This document shows positions 14,171 through 19,720 of a stretch of DNA of 19,720 nucleotides, one piece after another. The stretch's first letter is position 1. The number at the start of each line of letters is the position of its first letter. Position numbers and translations under genes: made by a program. The stretch comes from UBA4416 sp044238845 (GTDB taxonomy: Bacteria > Bacteroidota > Bacteroidia > B-17B0 > Aurantibacillaceae): contig JBIICN010000056.1 in NCBI GenBank assembly GCA_044238845.1, forward strand, positions 1-19,720, in the 5' to 3' direction. The notes under the pieces were generated by a model. That model was not told where the DNA came from, made no database searches, and saw nothing but the letters and a program-made list of their open reading frames with translations.

Positions 14171-15178
14171 ATGAACAAAGGCCAACGCCTTCAAAAAAAT
14201 GGTTTTGTTATCCGTCAATCAACCATTGATAGTTATGAAACACTTTTAAAACATTTGATACACTATCAGGCTATTCATCAAACAACATTGTGCATTAAAG
14301 ATTGGGAACGATTAAGCATGCGCGAAAAAACGAGCGAAACCAATTATTGGAAAAAGTTTTATTTAAATTTTACAGATTATTTATTTAATCATTGCAACCA
14401 CTTTGATAATTATGTAGGCGCCAATATGAAATTGTTGCGCGCTTTTTTTGCCTGGTTGCAAGATAACCTGATTATTAATGTGGGCCCATACTATCATCGC
14501 TTTTACAAAACACACGAAGATATTCCTGTGTTGGTTTTGAGCCCCGAACGATTACATTTTTTAATTTATAATAAAGATTTTGAAAATAGCTTGTGTAAGC
14601 GTTTACAAAAATTAAAAGATGTATTTGTGTTTGGTTGCACAACGGCTTTGCGGTTTTCGGACCTTATAAATTTAAAGCCAACTCATATTGAAGTAATTGG
14701 TAATAATACTTATGTATATGTACGTTCCCAAAAAACACAAACCTATTCGCGCATTTATTTGCCAGCCTATGCTATTAACATTTTATGGAAATACCGTCGT
14801 CGTAAAGTTTCTTTATTTCCTCCAATTTCGGGCGTAAACTTTAATAAGGCAATTAAAAAAATAGCTTTGTTAGCAGGTTGGACAGAAGAAATACAAAAAA
14901 CGCGAAATAAACGTGGGCAGCCTCAAACTATATTTAAAGATGTAGATGAAAAATCAAATTACCGTTTTTGTGATCTTATTAGTTCACATACAATGAGGCG
15001 AACTGCCATTACTACGATGTTGCGCATGGGAATGAACGAAACCAATGTGCGTTTAATTTCGGGGCATGCGGCACACAGCCCATCTTTTTACCGTTATGTG
15101 TTTTTTGCTGATTCATTTATGGAAGAAGAGATGGCTAAATTTCACTCAAAATTTAATGCATTAAGCCAATCAAAGTAG
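14171..15178 (+). CDS. Tyrosine recombinase (integrase), N terminus cut off by a frameshift
   Basis: A 335-residue site-specific recombinase of the Bacteroidota phage-integrase type. The catalytic residues are visible: R161 (TALRFSD), K188, H273 and R276 (HTMRR), H299 (SGH) and the nucleophile in FYRYV (Y309, or Y307). The N-terminal SAM-like arm-binding domain runs to about 110. The Met used here is internal: the same frame upstream reads KNTQLLIPLFESFIKE, which is the usual start of this family, but no ATG is in frame. An ATG at 14118 followed by seven A is one base short of joining it. The gene is probably a frameshifted version of a 353-residue protein. It likely belongs to the mobile island around it. 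Confidence 0.88.
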   Translation: MNKGQRLQKNGFVIRQSTIDSYETLLKHLIHYQAIHQTTLCIKDWERLSMREKTSETNYWKKFYLNFTDYLFNHCNHFDNYVGANMKLLRAFFAWLQDNLIINVGPYYHRFYKTHEDIPVLVLSPERLHFLIYNKDFENSLCKRLQKLKDVFVFGCTTALRFSDLINLKPTHIEVIGNNTYVYVRSQKTQTYSRIYLPAYAINILWKYRRRKVSLFPPISGVNFNKAIKKIALLAGWTEEIQKTRNKRGQPQTIFKDVDEKSNYRFCDLISSHTMRRTAITTMLRMGMNETNVRLISGHAAHSPSFYRYVFFADSFMEEEMAKFHSKFNALSQSK

Positions 15179-15189
15179 TAGTTTATTGA

Positions 15190-15222
15190 GCAAGAAAATG
15201 CATTTTTTATGCATTTTCTTGC
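15190..15222. repeat. Perfect 14-bp inverted repeat after the integrase
   Basis: GCAAGAAAATGCAT and its exact reverse complement ATGCATTTTCTTGC enclose a T5 loop, eleven bases after the integrase stop. There is no T tract after it, so it is not a standard terminator. It may end transcription anyway or may be part of an attachment or recombination site (inference). Confidence 0.75.
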
Positions 15223-15263
15223 ATCAAAAATTACTATTTTTTTTGTATATTTTGTATAGCATT

Positions 15264-15776
15264 ATGGTACAAAAAAAGCATGTAGACATTGAAATTGATA
15301 AATTAACTAATTCAATTGAGAACGTTATTACAGGGGAAGTATTTCAGACTGAGTTTTGTAAAGTTACAAGTAAAGAAATTAATTAGAGGGATTGGCTTTT
15401 TGACAGGCATAAAGAATTAAAAGATAAAAGTAGCGAAGTGTATAAAATGACTACTGTTGAAAACAAAAACATTATTCAAGGTTTGATTTCATTAAGTGTT
15501 AATGAGGAATTTGTTTTTGTAAACCTTGTTGAAAATGCAAAATTTAATAGAGGAAAGAAAAAGATTTATGTTGGAGTCGGTGGAAATTTGTTTGCGTTTG
15601 CTTGTTTAAAATCAAAAGAATTTGGTTTTGACTGATGCATAAGTTTTTTGTCAAAGACTTCTTTATTTGAATATTATAATAAATCATTAGGAGCGATAAG
15701 AACAATTGGGCAACGAATGGCAATATTAGAAGAAGATGCACACCTATTAATTAAACAATATTTTAAAAATAGATAA
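15264..15776 (+). pseudogene. GNAT-like acetyltransferase gene with two in-frame stops
   Basis: One continuous frame of 171 codons starts at the ATG at 15264 (MVQKKHVDIEI) and ends with a TAA at 15774-15776. It is broken only by TAG at 15384-15386 and TGA at 15633-15635. The text on both sides of each stop fits a small Bacteroidota protein I place in the GNAT fold: IIQGLISLSV, then GVGGNLFAFAC, then, after the TGA, ISFLSKTSLFEYYNKSLGA. At the TGA a Gly codon (GGA) is expected. No frameshift is present in 513 bases, so decay is recent or the stops are suppressed. A short partner gene follows one base later. The family call is from memory and moderate. Confidence 0.7.
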
Positions 15777-15777
15777 T

Positions 15778-15923
15778 ATGAAAAAAAAGTTGTAATAGAG
15801 CCAGAATTGTACATGATTAATAAGAAGCCTACTAAGAAAGAGATACAAGAGTTTAGAGATTTTATTAATGCTTACAAAAAGAAACAAGCTTTAAAAGCAG
15901 CAAAACATCGTAAAGAAGCTTAA
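15778..15923 (+). pseudogene. Frameshifted small partner of the GNAT-like gene
   Basis: ATG followed by eight A reads into an early stop (MKKKL). With nine A the frame would run on as VVIEPELYMINKKPTKKEI and a Lys-rich tail to the TAA at 15921-15923, giving a 48-residue basic protein. It directly follows the GNAT-like pseudogene, so both were probably one two-gene cassette. The single missing A sits in the homopolymer right after the start codon. Slippage, phase variation or an assembly error could all explain it. Confidence 0.6.
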
Positions 15924-15940
15924 TTTATTAAATTGTTTTC

Positions 15941-15972
15941 AAAAAGCTTCTAATTTTTTTAGAAGCTTTTTT
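15941..15972 (+). terminator. Strong hairpin terminator after the GNAT-like cassette
   Basis: AAAAAGCTTCTAA (15941-15953) pairs perfectly with TTAGAAGCTTTTT (15959-15971) around a T5 loop, with a T6 run at the end. The symmetrical A/T flanks could make it work in both directions. Confidence 0.88.
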
Positions 15973-16081
15973 ACCTTTTAATGCAAAAAAGTATTATTTT
16001 TATCATACAAAAAGTTCTTTGAAAGGCCTTGAGGTTGTAAGGCTGCATAGAAATTGGCATTAGAGTACGTTTGGAAGCCCA

Positions 16082-17014
16082 ATGCCAGGACGTAATTATC
16101 AAAGTTCTACGGCTTATCGTTATGGGTTTAACGGGAAAGAGAATGACAACGAAATTAAAGGGGCTTGGAATAGCTTAGACTTTGGAGCTAGAATTTATGA
16201 CCCAAGAATTGGCAGGTGGTTAAGTTTGGATCCTTTACAAAAGAAATATCCATTTTTTAGTCCCTATAATTTTTGTGGTAATAATCCAATAATGTTTGTC
16301 GACCCTAATGGCAAAGAAATTACTCCATCTAAAGCTTTTTTAGCATCAGCTTTTGGAGAAATTTATTCTGATATGATGAAGAATAACATGACTTATAGAA
16401 AAATAGTTAAAAAATTTGGAGGTAAACAACAGAATTATAATTTGAAATTAGGTATAGACGAAGCAAAAATTCCAACCGGTGCTGATGCATATACGCACTC
16501 CACTGGGACACTTATGGGAACTAATTTAGTAACTGTAAAAACTGAAGAAAATTTCTCTGTTGATAAAATAATGCATTCAAAAGAATTTATATCTGCCGAT
16601 GGAAAAACAATGATCACAAAATATGAAAGAACCCAGATTTCAATGGTAGCAGATGTGATACATGAAGCTCTTCATTCTTTGATCTACTCAAATAAGACAT
16701 ATCAGGACAATAATCATAATAAACATGGCGAAAGTCATGATATGCTTGTAAACGCGATGAAAGAATATAGCGATGATAATTGCTTGAATTGGTCTAGTGA
16801 AGATATTGAAATTATTTCTTGGAAAGGAGTTCAAGAATCAAAAGCTTTTAAGTCTTACATTACAGATTTAGCTGATAAAAATAAAACAACATATGATGAA
16901 GAATTAAAATCATTCAATAGTAAACTTTCTAAACTTGCTTGGAAAAGTAGTACCGAAGAAAAAAAGACAGAGGAAAAAAAGACAGAGGAAAAAAAGACCG
17001 AAGAAGCTAAATAA
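16082..17014 (+). CDS. Orphan RHS C-terminal tip with an HExxH metallopeptidase-like toxin domain
   Basis: A 310-residue fragment of an RHS repeat-associated protein. Residues 1-75 are the end of the RHS core, with YRYGFNGKENDNE (12-24) and RIYDPRIGRWLSLDP (37-51). After DPNGKEI (74-80) comes a variable tip of about 230 residues. The tip holds VIHEALH (H194, E195, H198), a zinc-metallopeptidase signature, followed by HGESHD (215-220), where H215 or H219 may supply the third ligand. The frame extends back only six codons (STFGSP) to a stop, so the rest of the core is missing. It ends in a tandem EEKKT tail. Three bases later comes a small exported protein, a candidate immunity partner. Toxin function is inferred from RHS biology; whether it is exported without its core is doubtful. 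Confidence 0.78.
   Translation: MPGRNYQSSTAYRYGFNGKENDNEIKGAWNSLDFGARIYDPRIGRWLSLDPLQKKYPFFSPYNFCGNNPIMFVDPNGKEITPSKAFLASAFGEIYSDMMKNNMTYRKIVKKFGGKQQNYNLKLGIDEAKIPTGADAYTHSTGTLMGTNLVTVKTEENFSVDKIMHSKEFISADGKTMITKYERTQISMVADVIHEALHSLIYSNKTYQDNNHNKHGESHDMLVNAMKEYSDDNCLNWSSEDIEIISWKGVQESKAFKSYITDLADKNKTTYDEELKSFNSKLSKLAWKSSTEEKKTEEKKTEEKKTEEAK
16955..16999 (+). repeat. Three tandem 15-bp units encoding EEKKT
   Basis: GAAGAAAAAAAGACA, GAGGAAAAAAAGACA and GAGGAAAAAAAGACC follow each other at the 3' end of the RHS tip gene. The 15-bp unit keeps the frame, so copy-number changes would alter tail length without breaking the gene. Confidence 0.9.
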
Positions 17015-17017
17015 CCT

Positions 17018-17542
17018 ATGAGATTTATATTTAAGATATTTGTAATTCTAATGATAGTAACTTGTGAAGTTTTTTCGCAGGATACTACAAAATTTGAATT
17101 TATGGTAAGAAATAAGATCATAATTGATTCTTTAACAAATTTTTACCAATTTGAAACCAATGAATTCAATGTTACCAGAGTTAATTTAAATGACTCTGTA
17201 TTTAAAGAGATTGGTTTGTTTGAGAAAAACCTATTTCTGAAAAAAGCTTTAACTTTTAAAATAAAGAGAGATAAATGGTATGTTGTGAGCAAAAAAGATA
17301 TAAATTTTTATCCTATGTATGAGAATAAGATTATCTCTTTAGAAGGAAAAAAGTATATATTTGAAAATGTAAAAAATGCAGAAATTTTTAATATTAAGTG
17401 CTTAGAATTTACTTTAACTAGATTAAAATATTCTTCGAGTACTAACATAAAATATTATTTTAATAATAAATATGGTGTGATTATGATTAGTGTAGACGGC
17501 GTAGACTTTGCTAGAAATGACATTATAGAAAGAAATAGGTGA
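17018..17542 (+). CDS. Small exported protein, candidate immunity partner of the HExxH tip
   Basis: A 174-residue protein with a signal peptide (hydrophobic 3-16, likely cleavage after VFS near 20) and a mature region rich in Lys, Asn and aromatic residues. I recognise no domain. It begins three bases after the RHS tip gene, the position where RHS toxins usually have their immunity gene. Export to the periplasm would fit protection against a toxin acting there. Cys16 lies inside the signal and does not form a convincing lipobox. Function rests on position only. Confidence 0.7.
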   Translation: MRFIFKIFVILMIVTCEVFSQDTTKFEFMVRNKIIIDSLTNFYQFETNEFNVTRVNLNDSVFKEIGLFEKNLFLKKALTFKIKRDKWYVVSKKDINFYPMYENKIISLEGKKYIFENVKNAEIFNIKCLEFTLTRLKYSSSTNIKYYFNNKYGVIMISVDGVDFARNDIIERNR

Positions 17543-17577
17543 TGTTAATTTATCAGTAAATTACTTTTAGTAAAAAT

Positions 17578-17614
17578 AAAGTCCAAAAAAAAAAGGCTCT
17601 TTTTTAGGGACTTT
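17578..17614. repeat. A/T-rich hairpin between the two RHS modules
   Basis: AAAGTCC (17578-17584) pairs with GGACTTT (17608-17614); inside it a run of ten A faces a run of T. It may weakly terminate the immunity gene upstream, though no T tract follows the stem. Confidence 0.4.
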
Positions 17615-17624
17615 CGCCGCTCCG

Positions 17625-17762
17625 ATGCATTTGCAATGCTGGGATGTTTTTGTAAAAAAAGACGAAAAAAACATAAGTTCTGAAATAAAACAAGTTACCG
17701 AACTTGTTGAAGCTGCTGCCGAGGGTTCTAAATTAACTAAAGCGGATTCGGGGTTTAATTAA
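17625..17762 (+). pseudogene. Possible 3' gene remnant between inverted repeats
   Basis: An open frame of 45 residues begins at an ATG inside the left inverted repeat. It ends with a regular coding-looking tail, including SSEIKQVTELVEAAAEGSK, an amphipathic acidic helix, and DSGFN before TAA. It is somewhat richer in G and C than its surroundings. It looks like the C-terminal end of a larger lost protein. I do not recognise the family, and it could be a genuine small gene. Confidence 0.35.
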
Positions 17763-17774
17763 TTTGTTACACAA

Positions 17775-17812
17775 CAAAAAACCGTAGCTAATGGGCTACG
17801 GTTTTTGTTTTT
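17775..17812. terminator. Bidirectional terminator between the convergent modules
   Basis: AAAAACCGTAGC (17777-17788) pairs perfectly with GCTACGGTTTTT (17795-17806) around a TAATGG loop, with A and T runs on both sides. It can end + strand transcription and also the - strand lipoprotein gene whose stop is at 17860. Confidence 0.9.
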
Positions 17813-17859
17813 ATGCCGTAGCATTACAAATGCAGCGGAACATGAACGAATTACCAACA

Positions 17860-18621
17860 TTACCTAATAACTCGACCATAAAACTGTAAACAAAACGCAA
17901 ATTCATTTCCAGTCATAGAACCAGTTCTTATTTCAACATTAGAATTACTTGTTGCAACTATTCGAACCTTGAAATACAAAGAAGAATTATTAATTGGAGA
18001 CAAACCTGTTTTTTCACCTTGAAACTTATCAGTTAAAACTACAAGTAAACTTAAAGAATCATCAGCTTGGGAGTAATCATTACTATACGGATACCCTCCT
18101 TTAAAATATGTCCGTGGATGTCCATGATTATTGTCTACAGGAAAAACCAACGACAAAGTATCACCTATAAAAACTGTTTCAAAGTTTACCCGAGCAATTC
18201 TTTCATTTTCGATGGCATTACTCATAATTATTTTGTCTTCATAACAGTGCAATACTCTTTTAAACTCTTGTTCGACTTCGGAACTAACCAGATGACCACC
18301 TTTTAAATACTCGTGAAGAGATACTGTCAAGTATATTTTTTTGTTCGTAGAATCTTTAAGTAATGGAATAGACTCTAAAGATTTATTTAAATCATTTCTA
18401 TTTAAAATTTCACGATAAATAGAATTAATTTCAGATGATAAAACGTCTAGTATCCTGCATGATGAATCTGTTTTTGCAGACTTGAATAACTCGACTTTTT
18501 CCTGTCCCATTAAATTCATATGCTCATCAAAAAGCCTTTCTAATTCCGTCTTATTATTTGCACAGGAAATAAAAAACATAACTATTATTAATGTTAATTG
18601 GTATAATCCAAATTTTATCAT
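17860..18621 (-). CDS. Lipoprotein, candidate immunity partner of the JAMM-like tip
   Basis: A 253-residue protein with a lipoprotein signal: hydrophobic 8-19 and lipobox FISC with C20 as the expected lipid-bearing residue. The mature part has a helical first half rich in Glu and Lys (about 25-150) and a second half with many Ser, Asn and Tyr (about 155-253). No domain is recognised. It follows the RHS tip gene on the same strand by 32 bases, the usual immunity position. Membrane anchoring in the periplasm would suit neutralising an incoming toxin. Function rests on position. Confidence 0.72.
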   Translation of the reverse strand: MIKFGLYQLTLIIVMFFISCANNKTELERLFDEHMNLMGQEKVELFKSAKTDSSCRILDVLSSEINSIYREILNRNDLNKSLESIPLLKDSTNKKIYLTVSLHEYLKGGHLVSSEVEQEFKRVLHCYEDKIIMSNAIENERIARVNFETVFIGDTLSLVFPVDNNHGHPRTYFKGGYPYSNDYSQADDSLSLLVVLTDKFQGEKTGLSPINNSSLYFKVRIVATSNSNVEIRTGSMTGNEFAFCLQFYGRVIR

Positions 18622-18653
18622 ATCAAAGTTTTATTCAATGTTAGCAATAAATA

Positions 18654-19583
18654 TTATTTTGTTTCAGCTGGTGGAGCTGGTGTAGCTGGTGGAGTATTGT
18701 ATACTTCTGTCTGTTTTACAAGCCCCTTATCAATAGAATTATCAACATTCGCCGAATGGTATTTTTTGAAGTAATTTTGTTTATATACTTTCGGGTCAAA
18801 TGTTTTAAGACTCCCAGCGTTAGGATGAGCTAATGAAACAGGTATATTATATGCTAATGATAACTCTATATCCCCTGTAGATAAGCCATCACCCCATAAA
18901 GTAAAATCTTTTGACGCTGTGGCCCAATGTGTATGTATCATAGAATATTTAGACCAACCAAAACTAGACGGTTGCGCTCCAATACCTAGCTCCGATTTAC
19001 CAGGCGCAACAGAACCACTTCCATTTCTCGCAGCGTCACCATGAACTGTTGTACCCTTTATAAGTAGAGTAACTTTATCGTAATTCTCATTAGTAAAAGT
19101 ATTTGCGTAAATTATCATAGCGTGTTCCGAATTACCACTTTTAGGTTTATATTCTTTTGCCCATTCATGGTTAATGTCCATTTCTTGTGATGGAGTATAT
19201 GCTGGAATACTAGACTCCATTAATGCCTTATCATAATTAGCATTTGTATTAATTACATTCATTGCTTCTGAATGTGAAAAAGAAGAAATGCGCAATGCTG
19301 AACTATTCTCTCCATCAATAGTCGCAATATATCTACCATCTGCTGAATAAAATTTCTCCAAACCTTCTAATTCTCTAAATGCTATAACACTATTTTCACT
19401 AAAAGCATAAGGCGAATTGTGTGGAAATTTTTTAGTCAATGGATCAACACTAAAGAATCTACCTAGTCTAGGGTCTTCCATTCTGTATTTAAAAGATACT
19501 GAACCTCCCCATATTTCTGGGTCTTCTTCTTGATTTTGGAATCCGTATCTATATGAATTCCCATTAAACTGTCTGCCCGGCAT
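18654..19583 (-). CDS. Orphan RHS C-terminal tip with a JAMM/DUF4329-like domain
   Basis: A 309-residue fragment. Residues 1-75 are the end of an RHS core (YRYGFQNQEEDPE at 11-23, then MEDPRLGRFFSVDP at 35-48). The tip that follows contains E153, then IHTH (H217, H219) and STGD (S235, D238), the residue order of JAMM/DUF4329 metallopeptidase-like domains, with a longer than usual gap of 15 residues between the HxH and the Ser. It ends in a Pro/Thr/Ala-rich tail (about 297-309). In frame upstream only 17 codons remain (ending NYTAFGSP) before a stop, so the long core is absent. A lipoprotein gene follows. Domain identity is moderate and toxin activity is inferred. Confidence 0.75.
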   Translation of the reverse strand: MPGRQFNGNSYRYGFQNQEEDPEIWGGSVSFKYRMEDPRLGRFFSVDPLTKKFPHNSPYAFSENSVIAFRELEGLEKFYSADGRYIATIDGENSSALRISSFSHSEAMNVINTNANYDKALMESSIPAYTPSQEMDINHEWAKEYKPKSGNSEHAMIIYANTFTNENYDKVTLLIKGTTVHGDAARNGSGSVAPGKSELGIGAQPSSFGWSKYSMIHTHWATASKDFTLWGDGLSTGDIELSLAYNIPVSLAHPNAGSLKTFDPKVYKQNYFKKYHSANVDNSIDKGLVKQTEVYNTPPATPAPPAETK

Positions 19584-19720
19584 TGGGCTTCCGAAGGCGG
19601 TGTAGTTAGACCATTTTTCAGCGGTTGCAGCTCATTTTACCTAAGAGTTTCACAACTTTTTTTAAAGAACGATGTATAACTACGGTAGTAAAAATAAATA
19701 AAAAAATGTAATATCCTATT

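Larger units (their letters stand above)
17622..17838. repeat. Inverted 19-bp repeat pair flanking a gene remnant
   Basis: CCGATGCATTTGCAATGCT (17622-17640) and the reverse complement of 17820-17838, CCGCTGCATTTGTAATGCT, agree at 17 of 19 bases and face each other. The core of each, GCATT-TGn-AATGC, is itself a small palindrome. Between them lie a 3' gene remnant and a terminator. The arrangement resembles a small non-autonomous element or REP-like unit; I see no transposase (inference). Confidence 0.6.

Noticed and set aside
15186..15263. Longer N terminus for the GNAT-like pseudogene
   Set aside because: It would start inside the 14-bp hairpin and add a hydrophobic stretch not expected in the family; the ATG at 15264 gives the family-like start.
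12373..15972. Classical anti-phage system such as restriction-modification or CBASS
   Set aside because: No nuclease, methylase or cyclase motif is present; the genes are the Fic pair, an antitoxin-like gene, the integrase and the decayed GNAT-like cassette.
15973..16081. Small GCCTT/AAGGC hairpin before the first RHS tip as a regulatory RNA
   Set aside because: The stem is only five base pairs and nothing else supports an RNA element.
16955..16999. Phase-variable repeat that could switch the RHS tip off
   Set aside because: The unit is 15 bp, so gains or losses keep the frame.

Overview
The window looks like chromosomal DNA of a Bacteroidota bacterium. It is strongly AT-rich and has no clear Shine-Dalgarno sites. 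Several upstream regions carry TAnnTTTG-type -7 boxes, the Bacteroidota promoter element. The COX1, Crp/Fnr, integrase and RHS sequences have the wording I know from that phylum. I see no rRNA, tRNA, CRISPR array or intact insertion sequence.

Region 1 (about 1-12420) is an oxidative sulfur-metabolism locus, all on the + strand. It opens with a heme-copper oxidase subunit I and a small two-helix membrane protein, closed by a hairpin terminator. Next come a 47-residue single-helix protein, a 9-residue two-cysteine peptide and a CstB-like persulfide dioxygenase with two rhodanese domains, closed by another terminator. A tight run of eight genes follows: rhodanese, tandem UspA, a split YeeE/YedE (thiosulfate/sulfur permease-like) pair, a membrane-anchored TsdA-like diheme cytochrome c, an exported DsrE-family protein, an outer-membrane barrel and a Tat-exported SoxB-like hydrolase. 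A Crp/Fnr regulator follows after 37 bases, then a terminator. Closely related palindromes (perfect form ATGACTTAAGTCAT) precede all three transcription units. The simplest reading is that sulfane sulfur is oxidised to thiosulfate by the CstB-like enzyme. Thiosulfate or its sulfane sulfur would then be moved by the YeeE/YedE pair and oxidised by the TsdA-like and SoxB-like proteins, with electrons passing to oxygen through cytochrome c and the oxidase. No SoxXA, SoxYZ or SoxCD is present here.

Region 2 (about 12420-15972) is a mobile, partly decayed island. It has direct repeats and hairpins at its left edge, then a 'mobile mystery' pair (HTH protein plus Fic protein) behind an array of upstream repeats, three of them exactly 32 bp apart. 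It continues with an orphan antitoxin-like gene facing the pair, a tyrosine recombinase whose natural N terminus is cut off by a one-base A-run frameshift, a perfect 14-bp hairpin, and a GNAT-like gene with two in-frame stops plus a frameshifted partner.

Region 3 (about 15973-19720) holds two convergent orphan RHS C-terminal tips. Each starts at the same core codon (the Met of FGSPMPGR) and is followed by a candidate exported immunity protein. The + strand tip has an HExxH metallopeptidase signature. The - strand tip has a JAMM/DUF4329-like E...HxH...SxxD signature. Between them lie an inverted 19-bp repeat, a gene remnant and a bidirectional terminator.
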